Below, in pieces: positions 8,129 through 17,120 of a DNA stretch of 64,000 nucleotides (position 1 is its first letter; each line of letters opens with the position of its first letter). This DNA comes from Flavobacterium cauense R2A-7 (lineage in GTDB: Bacteria > Bacteroidota > Bacteroidia > Flavobacteriales > Flavobacteriaceae): positions 186,001 to 250,000 of the forward strand of contig NZ_AVBI01000019.1 of NCBI RefSeq assembly GCF_000498475.1, in the 5' to 3' direction. A program made the translations under genes and the position numbers. The notes beneath the pieces are model-generated. The model saw only the letters and a program-made list of their open reading frames with translations, was not told the origin of the DNA and did no database searches.

Positions 8129-9508
8129 TTACGAAAAGCTTAAAATTACTTCAGTCCCTTCATTTAGCGTACTGTTAATGTTGATTTGGATATTTAAAAG
8201 TAAGCATAATTTCCTTACAATTGATAAACCTAAGCCAGTTCCTTTAATATCGGAGTGTGTTGATGCTTCCGAACGATAAAACTGATCGAAAATAGCATTC
8301 AGGTCTTCTTTTTTTATACCAATACCGTTATCGGTAATTTTGCAGACGGTTTTTTCGCCATCTTTTGAAATATCGATTATTACCGTTCCGTTTTGCAATG
8401 TATATTTTACTGCATTGGAAATGATGTTTCCGATAATTATGGACAGCAGGTAATTGTCTGTTTTTACATAGTAATCTTTCGAAAAATCGGTTTTTACGGT
8501 AATATTTTTACTTTGGAATTTTGGGGCAAATCGGGCAAGAACATCCAGAAAAGTTGAATTCAAAAGCACTTCTTCGCTTTTTACATATTGTTTTTGGTTT
8601 TCGAATCGGGCCAGCAATAACAGCTCATCCACTAAATTATTTAGACGGTCGACTTCGGAAACGCAAAAATTAATTTTATCGATATACTCTTCGTTGGTTC
8701 GGGGTTTGCGAATTAAAACCTCCAATGTCCCTTTGATTACAGCCAATGGTGTTCTTAATTCGTGAGAAGCATCGGAAGTGAACTGTTTTTCGCGTTCGAC
8801 AGCGCTTTCGATTCGGTCCAAAAGCTCATTGATGTTTTTGGATAGTTGATATAGCTCGTCTTTGTTTTTGGGTAATTCAATTCGGGCACTTAAATTGTCT
8901 TTTGTTATTTCCGAAGACGTTTTAATAATCGTACTTACCGGTTTAATACTTCTTCCGGCTATAATTCTTGCGATAAAAAAAAGCACAATTAAAATTAATG
9001 GAAAAGCAATCAGTAAAATTTCCCGCTGATTGTTAATTACCATTACTGCATCTTCTAAAGACATGGCAATTATTACGTAACCTGCTTTTTGTTGGTTGTC
9101 AAAAATCGGAACCTGAATCTGTCGAATAATTTTTCCATCTAAATAAGTATCGTAAAAGTCATTGTCGTGATCTGCATTGGTTAGGAAAAGGGATTTGTCT
9201 TTAAGGTTTGGCGATTTGTCAATCAGATTTCCTTTATTGTCTACAAACTCGATAAAAACAGGATTAACATCAAAGGTATTGTGTTCCCTTTCTTTCCACT
9301 CTTCTTCGTGAGCCAAATTGATATGACCATTGCTTATGGTTATTTCTTTGCGGTGTTTTTCAATTTCCGTTTTAATATCCGAATTGATGTCATTATAAAC
9401 CGATATTTCTACGATATGATGAATAACGATGAATACGACGAAAATCAGTAATGCAGTACTGATGATATAGTTAAAAGCTATTCTATTCTTGAAGGAGAGT
9501 GAAAACAT
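8129..9508 (-). CDS. sensor histidine kinase, CusS/heavy-metal type
   Basis: Membrane kinase of 459 residues. One helix near residues 12-32 and a second near 163-182 enclose a periplasmic sensor domain of about 130 residues with several His and Asp (DHDNDFYD). A HAMP linker (~183-235), a HisKA box with phospho-acceptor His249 in SHELRTP, and an HATPase domain with the N, G1 (DNGIGI) and G2 (GTGLGLSI) boxes follow. It starts 3 nt after the CDF transporter gene, which itself directly follows the response regulator gene, so the three form one transcript. It probably senses periplasmic metal and phosphorylates the regulator encoded at 10399-11064. Confidence 0.92.
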   Translation of the reverse strand: MFSLSFKNRIAFNYIISTALLIFVVFIVIHHIVEISVYNDINSDIKTEIEKHRKEITISNGHINLAHEEEWKEREHNTFDVNPVFIEFVDNKGNLIDKSPNLKDKSLFLTNADHDNDFYDTYLDGKIIRQIQVPIFDNQQKAGYVIIAMSLEDAVMVINNQREILLIAFPLILIVLFFIARIIAGRSIKPVSTIIKTSSEITKDNLSARIELPKNKDELYQLSKNINELLDRIESAVEREKQFTSDASHELRTPLAVIKGTLEVLIRKPRTNEEYIDKINFCVSEVDRLNNLVDELLLLARFENQKQYVKSEEVLLNSTFLDVLARFAPKFQSKNITVKTDFSKDYYVKTDNYLLSIIIGNIISNAVKYTLQNGTVIIDISKDGEKTVCKITDNGIGIKKEDLNAIFDQFYRSEASTHSDIKGTGLGLSIVRKLCLLLNIQININSTLNEGTEVILSFS

Positions 9509-9511
9509 GAT

Positions 9512-10396
9512 TTATCGGTGTATGGATTCGAAATCCGGTTCAACATGAATGAGTACGTGTCCCAATTCGTTTAATTCGGCACGCAAAGTATCTTTTAAAA
9601 CATGCGCAATGTCGTGCCCTTCTTTTACGCTTTTTGTTCCGTCTACAATGATGTGTAAATCCACATGGTATTTCATTCCTGCTTTTCGGATGAAGCATTT
9701 TTCTATACCTTTCATATTGGGAATTGTAGCACCGATACGGATAATTTCGGCTTCTAATTCATGGTATAAATGCTCATCCATTATTTCGCCAAGCGCTGGT
9801 CTGAATATTTTATAGCAATTGTAAAGAATGAATCCTGAGGCTAATAAAGCGGCCCAATCATCGGCAGATTCGTATCCTTTTCCGAAATAAATCGCTATTG
9901 AAATTCCTATGAAAGCAGCTATTGAAGTTATTGCATCACTTCTGTGGTGCCAGGCGTCTGCTTCGAGCGAGCTGCTTTTAGTTTCTTTGCTTTTTTTCAT
10001 CACTGTTTGAAAAGAAAACTCTTTCCATAAGATAATGGCGCCTAAAACGAAAAGTGTAAAAGGTTTGGGTAACTCATGGGGAGTTCCGATATTCAGGATA
10101 CTTTCGTAGGCGATTATGGTTGCGGATGTAATTAAGAAACCTACTACGATAAACGTTACCAGCGGTTCTGCTCTTCCGTGACCGTAAGGATGGTTATCAT
10201 CGGCAGGTTTGTTGGAATATTTGATACCGAAAAGCACTAAAAACGATGCAAAAATATCGGCAGTAGATTCGATAGCGTCAGCAATCATGGCATAAGAATT
10301 ACCAAAATAGCCGGTGATTCCTTTTATTAAAGCCAAAAGAGTATTACCGATAATACTGAAATAGGTTGCCTTTATTGCCGTTTCGGTTTTTGACAT
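9512..10396 (-). CDS. cation diffusion facilitator (CDF) metal exporter
   Basis: Proton-antiporting exporter of divalent metals such as Zn2+, Co2+, Fe2+ or Mn2+. Six helices fill residues ~10-205, and a cytoplasmic ferredoxin-like domain (~210-294) is rich in His (MKYHVDLHIIVDG). The helix-2 metal pair appears as E43/D47 in ADAIESTAD, and the helix-5 pair as HxxxD in WHHRSD. A Glu at the first position, instead of the usual Asp or His, may alter metal preference. The gene sits 2 nt after the response regulator and 3 nt before the kinase, an uncommon place for a transporter. Confidence 0.93.
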   Translation of the reverse strand: MSKTETAIKATYFSIIGNTLLALIKGITGYFGNSYAMIADAIESTADIFASFLVLFGIKYSNKPADDNHPYGHGRAEPLVTFIVVGFLITSATIIAYESILNIGTPHELPKPFTLFVLGAIILWKEFSFQTVMKKSKETKSSSLEADAWHHRSDAITSIAAFIGISIAIYFGKGYESADDWAALLASGFILYNCYKIFRPALGEIMDEHLYHELEAEIIRIGATIPNMKGIEKCFIRKAGMKYHVDLHIIVDGTKSVKEGHDIAHVLKDTLRAELNELGHVLIHVEPDFESIHR

Positions 10397-10398
10397 AA

Positions 10399-11064
10399 TT
10401 AATTTTCGTTGGCGATGTACCCTACGCCTCTTATTGTTTTGATCAATTCGACATCTTTATTCAGGTTGAGTTTTTTTCGGATGGCGTTGATGAAAACATC
10501 AATAACTCCGGTATCGTATTCAAAATGAATATCCCAAACGTCTTCAATAATACTGTTTCTGGAACAAACGGTTCCTTTTCGTTCTATTAGATATTTCAGT
10601 AAGTCGTATTCGCGTTGTGTCAGTAAGACTTCTTTATCTTCAACAAAAACCTGATGGCTTAACGTTTTAATACTGATTGATCCTAATTTCAATATTTCAG
10701 GCTTTTGCTCGTTTCGAAAATGAATTTTGATGCGTTCCAGTAATTCTTCAAAGCTAAAGGGTTTTTTGATGTAATCGTTAGCCCCGGCTTTGAGTCCTTC
10801 AATTGTTTCCTGAACCGTGTCTTTTGCGGTAAGAAACAAAATTGGTGTTTTTTGGTCTTCTTTGCGTATCGCCTCACAAACTTCCAACCCGGTTAGTTTG
10901 GGCAGCATCCAGTCTAACAGAATTAAATCCGGCATTTCTTTTTTGGCCATTTCCAACCCTATCATCCCGTCGGAAGCCACGTGAATTGTGTATCCTTCTT
11001 CTTCCAAGCCTTGTTTTAAAAAGTTGGAAATCCCCGACTCGTCTTCTATAATTAAAATTTTCAT
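10399..11064 (-). CDS. OmpR/PhoB-family response regulator
   Basis: A 221-residue DNA-binding regulator. The receiver domain (1-~118) has the acidic pair E7/D8, phospho-acceptor D51 in LLDWMLP, and the conserved Lys in YIKKPFSFEEL. The winged-helix effector domain (~125-221) has the typical ending VELIKTIRGVGYIANEN. It is first in an operon with a CDF exporter and a sensor kinase and sits upstream of the metal pump genes. The CTTAAG direct repeats at 8106-8122 and 11134-11150 are its likely binding sites, which implies control of the pump, of the divergent LtaS-like gene and perhaps of itself (inferred). Confidence 0.93.
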   Translation of the reverse strand: MKILIIEDESGISNFLKQGLEEEGYTIHVASDGMIGLEMAKKEMPDLILLDWMLPKLTGLEVCEAIRKEDQKTPILFLTAKDTVQETIEGLKAGANDYIKKPFSFEELLERIKIHFRNEQKPEILKLGSISIKTLSHQVFVEDKEVLLTQREYDLLKYLIERKGTVCSRNSIIEDVWDIHFEYDTGVIDVFINAIRKKLNLNKDVELIKTIRGVGYIANEN

Positions 11065-11133
11065 ACGACTTTAGTGCTAAATATTCTTCGAAATTAATCA
11101 ATTATAAAATTATCCGAATGCTACAAATTTTAT

Positions 11134-11179
11134 CTTAAGCTAAACTTAAGCGATTTGGAAAAACCATTTTATATGTTTG
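11134..11179 (+). promoter_or_regulatory. LtaS-like gene promoter with two CTTAAG operator repeats
   Basis: CTTAAG at 11134-11139 and 11145-11150 (11 nt apart), then a 21-nt gap, then the -7 element TATGTTTG at 11172-11179. The spacing is identical to the pump promoter at 8077-8122. The site also lies upstream of the divergent response regulator gene and may serve autoregulation. Confidence 0.65.
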
Positions 11180-11196
11180 TATCATAATTTTTTCTT

Positions 11197-13290
11197 ATGA
11201 AATTAACAAAAAGTCTTTATCCATTTTTGCAATTAGGCTCATTTTACTTAATTGTAAATTTAATTTTAAGAGTAATTCTTATTTTTCATCCCATTACACA
11301 ATCCTCTTTCGGTTTGGGTGCTGTGATGAAAATCTTCTTGCTGGGTATCGTTTCTGATTTTTTTGTTTTTACACTGGCCAGTGTTTTTTTATGGTTGTAT
11401 CAGATATTTCTTTCGGATTCTAAGTATCATAAACCCTGGGGATATATTATTTTTGGGTTATTATTGGCATTATTGCTTTATGTGTCTTTTTTCAATACGA
11501 TTTTAAATGAATACGGAGGCGTAGTTCCTACTATCGGAATCGCTTTGATCGGACTGAAAACAGTTTTGTTCGGCTTACTTCTATTTCTTCCTAAATATCG
11601 TAAAAAAATACGATTCATTCTTTATTCGGTAACTATTTTCATCTTTGTTTTAGTTATGGTTCAGAATGCGGTGAGTGAATTCTTTTTCTGGAATGAGTTT
11701 GGTGTAAAATACAATTTTATTGCAGTTGATTATTTGGTGTATACAAACACTGTTATCGGTAATATAATGGAATCCTATCCCGTAGTTCCGTTATTTGCGG
11801 GAATTGGAATTGTAGCAGCCATTGCAACAGTAATTATCGTAAAAAAATCGAAATCATTCTTAGACAATCTGCCTTCTTTTACGGAGAAAATAAAGTTATC
11901 AGTCTTATTTTTGATTCTTTTCGGATTTTCATTATTTGCTGTTCCGTCGTTGGCTAAATTGGAAAATTCTCAAAATGTTTTTACCAATGAGCTTCAATCT
12001 AATGGTGTTTATAAATTCTATTTGGCGTTCATGAACAGTGAATTGGATTATTTCAAGTTCTACCCAACATTGCCGGATAACGAGGCATACGCACTTTTAA
12101 AACAACAGTTGCCTGATATTTCAAATGGATCAACGCTAAGACAAATCAACGGTATAGAAAAAGAAACCCGTAAAAATGTAGTATTGATAACCATAGAAAG
12201 TCTGAGTGCAGATTTCATGAAAGCTTACGGCAATGACCAGAACATTACTCCTTTTTTGGATTCATTGGCGGATAAAAGTTTGTTTTTTACAAATCTTTAT
12301 GCTACTGGAAACAGAACGGTTCGCGGACTGGAAGCCGTAACTCTTTGTATTCCACCAACAGCCGGTGAAAGTGTTGTAAAACGCGAAGACAACAAGGATA
12401 AGTTTTCTACCGCAAGTGTGTTCAGACAAAAAGGATATGGAGTCAACTATCTTTACGGTGGTGATGCTTACTTTGATAATATGCAGGATTTTTTTAGTGG
12501 AAACGGTTATAGCATCGTTGATAAAAAAACAATGGATCCAGCAAAAATTAATTTTGCAAACATTTGGGGTGTTTGTGACGGCGATATGGCCAATAAAGCG
12601 ATAGAAATGATGGATGAAGGTGTAAAGTCCGGAAAACCGTTCTTTACTCATTGGATGACCGTAAGTAATCACCGTCCGTTTACGTATCCTGATGGGAAAA
12701 TCGATATTCCTGCCAATTCCAAATCCCGTGAAGGTGGTGTAAAATATACCGATTATGCGTTGCGTCAGTTTTTTACTATGGCCGAAAAACAAGCATGGTT
12801 TAAAAATACCGTTTTTGTAATTGTTGCTGATCATTGCGCGTCCAGTTCCGGAAAAACCGAATTGCCTATGGAAAAATACCGAATTCCGGCCATGATTTAT
12901 GCACCCGGATTTATACAACCGGAGAAAAACGGGGTATTAATGTCGCAAATCGATTTAATGCCAACGCTTTTCGGACTGTTGCATTTTAATTATCAAAGCA
13001 AATTTTATGGCGAAGATGTTATGAAACCCGAGTACAAACCACGTGCTTTTATTGCAACATATGAAGATCTTGGTTTGATAAAGAATAATATTTTGACCAT
13101 TATTGCTCCGGTTAAAAAAGTAAAGCAATTCGATTTGATTTTAAAACCTACTAAAGGATTGCAACCGGAATTTCAGATTCATTTTGAAGAAAAACCAAGG
13201 AAAATAATAGACCAAAAATTGGTTCAGGAAACGATTTCTTATTATCAAACGGCATCCGAAATGCTGAAAAATAAGAAATATCAGAAATAA
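11197..13290 (+). CDS. LtaS-family phosphotransferase/sulfatase-fold membrane protein
   Basis: A 697-residue protein with about five N-terminal helices (residues ~10-225) and a periplasmic alkaline-phosphatase-superfamily domain (~325-640). Metal and catalytic residues are visible: E334 in TIESLSADF, the nucleophile T374 in GNRTVRGLEA, and the Asp/His pair in VIVADHCAS. In Gram-positives this family makes lipoteichoic acid. In Gram-negatives relatives move phosphoglycerol or phosphoethanolamine onto glycans or lipids, so envelope modification is the likely role; the substrate is unknown. It is divergent from the metal-response regulator and shares that regulon's promoter layout. Confidence 0.85.
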   Translation: MKLTKSLYPFLQLGSFYLIVNLILRVILIFHPITQSSFGLGAVMKIFLLGIVSDFFVFTLASVFLWLYQIFLSDSKYHKPWGYIIFGLLLALLLYVSFFNTILNEYGGVVPTIGIALIGLKTVLFGLLLFLPKYRKKIRFILYSVTIFIFVLVMVQNAVSEFFFWNEFGVKYNFIAVDYLVYTNTVIGNIMESYPVVPLFAGIGIVAAIATVIIVKKSKSFLDNLPSFTEKIKLSVLFLILFGFSLFAVPSLAKLENSQNVFTNELQSNGVYKFYLAFMNSELDYFKFYPTLPDNEAYALLKQQLPDISNGSTLRQINGIEKETRKNVVLITIESLSADFMKAYGNDQNITPFLDSLADKSLFFTNLYATGNRTVRGLEAVTLCIPPTAGESVVKREDNKDKFSTASVFRQKGYGVNYLYGGDAYFDNMQDFFSGNGYSIVDKKTMDPAKINFANIWGVCDGDMANKAIEMMDEGVKSGKPFFTHWMTVSNHRPFTYPDGKIDIPANSKSREGGVKYTDYALRQFFTMAEKQAWFKNTVFVIVADHCASSSGKTELPMEKYRIPAMIYAPGFIQPEKNGVLMSQIDLMPTLFGLLHFNYQSKFYGEDVMKPEYKPRAFIATYEDLGLIKNNILTIIAPVKKVKQFDLILKPTKGLQPEFQIHFEEKPRKIIDQKLVQETISYYQTASEMLKNKKYQK

Positions 13291-13298
13291 AAATCAAA

Positions 13299-13322
13299 AT
13301 GCCGATTCATTTGAATCGGCAT
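13299..13322. terminator. bidirectional terminator
   Basis: Perfect 11-bp hairpin (AATGCCGATTCA and its complement) followed by T8 on the plus strand, and by T-rich sequence on the minus strand. It separates two convergent genes. Confidence 0.88.
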
Positions 13323-13327
13323 TTTTT

Positions 13328-15355
13328 TTATAATAGTCCGTTATATTTTCTAGTAAACCATTCGGCAGCGAGAGAAACGACCAAAAGAACCATTAACCAA
13401 ATCCAGTCAATTAGCGGTGTTTTTTTAATTATGGCTTTCTCGGTAGCGATATAGTTTTGGTTTTTAAGCAAATCTTCGATTAACGCATCCACTTGGGAAG
13501 GGTAATACACTTTTCCGTTAGTGTTCGATGCCAGTTGCTGTAAACGTGAAGTATCAGGATTTACAAATTGTTTTTCAATTTCAAAATCCAATACTTCAAA
13601 AGTACCGGAATATTTTGTTTTCGAATTGTTTTCGGTAACGGTAAAGCTGTAATTTCCAAACTCTAATCCGTCCAGATTTACTTTGTATTCGCTATTTCCT
13701 TTTAGAAAGTCAAAATTCTTAGTTTTACCGGTTTGCTTGTTTTTCAGGGCTATTGTTAAACGTGCGTTTTCATCGAATTCATAGTTTTTATTGAAATACT
13801 GCGCTGTAATTTCGATGGTTTCCCCGGAATTATAAAAACTTTCATGCGTAACTGCCAATGATTTTTTAGCAGAATTGGATGCTAAATACTGGATTATTTT
13901 ATCGGTAAAAACATCAAACTGTTCGAATGATTTGGTTTTCAAATGACTTTCCATGCGCCATTTCCAAATATTTTCCCCGAAAAGATATGCGTTACGTTTT
14001 AAACCGTTTTCAGAAAACGTTAATAGTGGATTTTCAGTTGTAATGTTTCGGATTCTGGCTTTTAAAAGGGTGTTTGCATTTTCTTTTACCGAAATTGTAC
14101 CGAACGGATGCTGTAATGGCGTGAACTGTTCGAAACCAATATTGTCTAAAGCAAACGAATTGAACTGCGAATTGTAATCGGCGGAATAGTCTTCGTTTTG
14201 TCCTGAAAGCTTAAACTGTATCTGATTCTGGTATTGGTTCAGAAGATTGAAATCGGTGTTGGTTCCGGTAATCATCCAAGTGTTTAAACCTAAGTTTTTG
14301 TTCTGTTCCAAAAGGGATCTGAATTCGTTTGTAGGCTGATACAAAATCAAAACATTAAAATCTTGTAATGATTTGATTTCTTTTGGTTTAACAATGGTTA
14401 CTTTACGTTGTTGATTAGATTCAATGGAACGTTTTAAAGCACCCAAGTCGGGATGATTTATGGTAGAAACCAAGGCGATTTCCGAACGCTGATCGATGAC
14501 TTCAACCGCGAAATTTTTGGAGTTATTGTATTGGTTTTTCTCTTTTTCCGAAGATGAAATAACCGCTTTGAAAGTTTGTACTCCTACTTTGTCGGCGTTC
14601 AGTAAAACAGATACGACCTGAGCTTTTTTAGAAGGTGAAAATGCAACGGTTTGCTTGTGGATGGCAGCATTTCCCTGTTGTATAATGAAAGTAGCGTTTA
14701 CGGCTTTATTTCCGTTATATTGTAAAAACACTTCTACAGGAAATTTATTCTTCAGAAAAGCGTATTTGTTAACGTTAAGCTGATTGATTTTCAGATCAAA
14801 AAACGAGGTGGTATCACCTAAAATCAGAGGGTAAACTGAAGTATTTTGCTGAAAACTGTATACGTAATCGTTCCCGATGGTCTGGTTTCCGTCGGTTAAT
14901 AAAACAACCGGGTAATGCTGACTGCGGTAAAATTGCTTCAGATTTTGGGCTGCCTGATCAATATGAGTCTGCTTTCCTTTGAAATCCAGTTCGTTACCCG
15001 ATTGGAAATCGCTGTCAAAACGATACAACTGTACGTCGTATTTTTCGTTTAGTTTACTGTTTCGGGTTAATTTCTCTGAAAGTTCCTTGGCTGTATTGTC
15101 CTGACTCAATTCTTTGATTGACTGCGAATTATCAACAACAATTGGCAAAGGCGTTTTGGTGGTTTCAAATGTTTTTCGGGAAATAATCGGATTGATTAAT
15201 AATACGAAAATTGAAAACAAGGAAACAAAACGTAAAAAAGCCAAAAACAAGTGCAGTTTCGACTTGTAATTGGCTTTGTATAAGTAGTGGTAAAACGACA
15301 ATCCGGCAGCAATCAGTACAGAAAGTAATAAAAGTAAAATTGTGCTTGTTGTCAT
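13328..15355 (-). CDS. vWA-like membrane protein of unknown function
   Basis: A 675-residue protein with two N-terminal helices (~5-23 and ~36-55), a large extracytoplasmic part and a C-terminal helix (~648-666). After the second helix comes a von Willebrand A-like domain with a MIDAS-like motif (VVDNSQSIKELSQ) and the strand VVLLTDGNQTIG. Beta-sandwich-like segments and the stretch DFNVLILYQPTNEF follow; the latter resembles the glutamine-amidotransferase-like fold found in related BatA/vWA membrane proteins. It seems to be transcribed alone. I do not assign a function; a scaffold or receptor-like envelope protein is plausible. Confidence 0.65.
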   Translation of the reverse strand: MTTSTILLLLLSVLIAAGLSFYHYLYKANYKSKLHLFLAFLRFVSLFSIFVLLINPIISRKTFETTKTPLPIVVDNSQSIKELSQDNTAKELSEKLTRNSKLNEKYDVQLYRFDSDFQSGNELDFKGKQTHIDQAAQNLKQFYRSQHYPVVLLTDGNQTIGNDYVYSFQQNTSVYPLILGDTTSFFDLKINQLNVNKYAFLKNKFPVEVFLQYNGNKAVNATFIIQQGNAAIHKQTVAFSPSKKAQVVSVLLNADKVGVQTFKAVISSSEKEKNQYNNSKNFAVEVIDQRSEIALVSTINHPDLGALKRSIESNQQRKVTIVKPKEIKSLQDFNVLILYQPTNEFRSLLEQNKNLGLNTWMITGTNTDFNLLNQYQNQIQFKLSGQNEDYSADYNSQFNSFALDNIGFEQFTPLQHPFGTISVKENANTLLKARIRNITTENPLLTFSENGLKRNAYLFGENIWKWRMESHLKTKSFEQFDVFTDKIIQYLASNSAKKSLAVTHESFYNSGETIEITAQYFNKNYEFDENARLTIALKNKQTGKTKNFDFLKGNSEYKVNLDGLEFGNYSFTVTENNSKTKYSGTFEVLDFEIEKQFVNPDTSRLQQLASNTNGKVYYPSQVDALIEDLLKNQNYIATEKAIIKKTPLIDWIWLMVLLVVSLAAEWFTRKYNGLL

Positions 15356-15362
15356 TTTTATG

Positions 15363-15446
15363 GATTAAAAGATTTTAAAATTGAAAAATTAAAAGATTTT
15401 AGCGTTCAATAATCGTTCAATATTTAAATCATTAAATTTTTGAATT
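15363..15446. repeat. 8-nt-periodic intergenic repeat with hairpin arms
   Basis: Five octamers run without gaps from 15363 (GATTAAAA, GATTTTAA, then three more variants) to 15402. Arms 15379-15399 and 15426-15446 are inverted repeats matching at 18 of 21 positions around a 26-nt loop. It fills the gap between two minus-strand genes. Similar elements occur at 22853-22909 and 53172-53317. Confidence 0.6.
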
Positions 15447-15448
15447 GA

Positions 15449-16195
15449 TTAAGTTAACATTCCTCCGTCAACATTAATAACCTGTCCGGTAACATAAGCA
15501 CTCATATCGCAGGATAAGAAGACACAAACGTTAGCCACATCTTCCGGAGAACCGCCTCTTTTTAAAGGAATACTTTCTCTCCAGCCTTTAACCACATCTT
15601 CGTTTAATTTAGCAGTCATTTCCGTTTCTATGAAACCCGGAGCGATTACGTTACAACGGATATTACGCGAACCCAATTCTAAAGCTACAGATTTCGAAAA
15701 ACCGATAACGCCTGCTTTGGATGCAGCATAGTTGGTTTGTCCGGCGTTCCCCTTCACTCCTACTACGGAACTCATATTGATGATAGAACCGGCGCGGTTT
15801 TTAAGCATGATTTTCTGAACGGCTTTGGTCATGTTGAAAACCGATTTCAAATTCACATCGATAACCGTATCGAAATCTTCTTCAGAAATACGCATTAATA
15901 AGTTATCCTTAGTGATTCCGGCATTGTTGATTAAAATATCTACGTTTCCGAATTCGGCAATTACATCATCCACTAATTTTTGTGCTTCGTTAAAATCGGC
16001 TGCGTTAGATTGATATCCTTTGGCTTTAACACCTAAAGCGGTTAATTCGTTTTCTAATTCCTGAGCAGCTGCTGCAGATGAACTGTATGTAAAAGCTACA
16101 TTGGCTCCGTTTTTGGCAAAAACTTCGGCAATTCCTCTACCGATTCCTCTACTCGCTCCTGTAATGATAGCGGTTTTTCCTTCCAGTAATTTCAT
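15449..16195 (-). CDS. fabG: 3-oxoacyl-[acyl-carrier-protein] reductase FabG
   Basis: NADPH-dependent ketoreductase of fatty acid elongation, 248 residues, the usual family length. The Rossmann motif TGASRGIGRGIA, NNAGITKD, the catalytic Ser in INMSSVVG, YAASKAG with catalytic Tyr/Lys, and the C-terminal signature YVTGQVINVDGGM are all present. A longer frame opens at 16234, but a -7 element TATATTTG lies at 16239-16232, so translation must start downstream. ATG 16195 also gives the standard N-terminus MKLLEGKTAIITGAS. Single gene; no other fab genes adjoin it here. Confidence 0.96.
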   Translation of the reverse strand: MKLLEGKTAIITGASRGIGRGIAEVFAKNGANVAFTYSSSAAAAQELENELTALGVKAKGYQSNAADFNEAQKLVDDVIAEFGNVDILINNAGITKDNLLMRISEEDFDTVIDVNLKSVFNMTKAVQKIMLKNRAGSIINMSSVVGVKGNAGQTNYAASKAGVIGFSKSVALELGSRNIRCNVIAPGFIETEMTAKLNEDVVKGWRESIPLKRGGSPEDVANVCVFLSCDMSAYVTGQVINVDGGMLT

Positions 16196-16734
16196 ATAGT
16201 TAGTTTGTTTTGTTTTAATAATTACAGTTTTCAAATATATTGTTATTTTGATTTAAAAAAAAATCAATACTGTTTTACTTTTATGTTGAAACATAGTGTT
16301 TTTTGGTAATCTGTTGGATTATTACGGTAAATTTTCAGTTGTGTTTTGTAGCTGAAAATTTAATTGTCTGATGATGAGAATCTAAGGAATGTATTCATGC
16401 AAAAATTAATTATTTAAAGCTTGGATGATATTAAATTTACAGTCGCAGTGCTTTTTAACGTTTTTTTTATCAATTTGAAAGGTTAAATTGATAAATATCA
16501 ATGATATATCTATCTTTACTATTGTAAAAATGTAAGATTTACCGCTTATGTTTTTAAGATGATTTGTACTTATTGAGAATACCACCACACAGTAAGTAGT
16601 TTACAAAAACAAATTACCTTTTTTTGAAGTCGGATGCACTTGGCAGTTGAATTTTGTATTTAACTGTTTAATTGCTCGCGTTTCAATTCAACTAAAAAAG
16701 ATAAAAATTAATTAAACGGTTAAATCGAATTACC
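16196..16734. other. 539-bp AT-rich intergenic region with fabG -7 element
   Basis: It holds the fabG -7 element (16239-16232, minus; a TTG lies 25 nt upstream, too far for a clear -33). The remainder separates fabG from the divergent VTC operon. I found no credible gene; a 60-codon frame at 16406-16588 lacks coding character. No consensus promoter for the plus-strand operon is visible. Confidence 0.6.
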
Positions 16735-17115
16735 ATGAAAAAATATCTATTACTATTATTGGCTGTTACATTTATTGCCTGTTCAAAAGATGAAGGATAC
16801 GGAGGTTTGGCCACCATTTCAGGAAGGGTTTATGCGAAAGATTATAATTCAAACGGAGTTCTTGTGAGTGAAAATTATCTTGGTGGTGTCAAAGTGTATA
16901 TCAGCGCGCATAATGATACTTCTTTTTACGACGATGTGGACACTTCTTTTGACGGTTCTTTCAAATTCGACTTTCTTCAGGAAGGAACCTATGATATTTG
17001 GGTATTTGGAGATTGCGATTCTTGTCCGTGGGATCAGAATTATGTTTTGAAAACCATTGAGGTTAACTCAAGAAAAGCAAATGTAACGGTAGAAGATTTT
17101 GTCATTACAATCTGA
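16735..17115 (+). CDS. small lipoprotein with carboxypeptidase-regulatory-like fold
   Basis: A 126-residue lipoprotein: MKKYLLLLLAVTFIAC has its modified cysteine at residue 16. Residues ~25-120 look like a single Ig-like/transthyretin-type domain (ISGRVYAKD near the start, then DGSFKFDFLQEGTYDIWVFG) of the CarboxypepD_reg/SdrD-B class. There are two further cysteines in GDCDSCPW, possibly a disulfide or metal site. It is the first gene of a four-gene operon, 5 nt upstream of the VTC-domain gene. Its role there is unknown. Confidence 0.7.
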   Translation: MKKYLLLLLAVTFIACSKDEGYGGLATISGRVYAKDYNSNGVLVSENYLGGVKVYISAHNDTSFYDDVDTSFDGSFKFDFLQEGTYDIWVFGDCDSCPWDQNYVLKTIEVNSRKANVTVEDFVITI

Positions 17116-17120
17116 TAATC

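Noticed and set aside
12262-12918. 218-codon open frame on the minus strand
   Set aside because: Lies wholly opposite the catalytic domain of the LtaS-like gene; composition is that of a mirror frame.
16406-16588. 60-codon minus-strand frame in the fabG-VTC gap
   Set aside because: AT-rich, without promoter or recognisable protein pattern.
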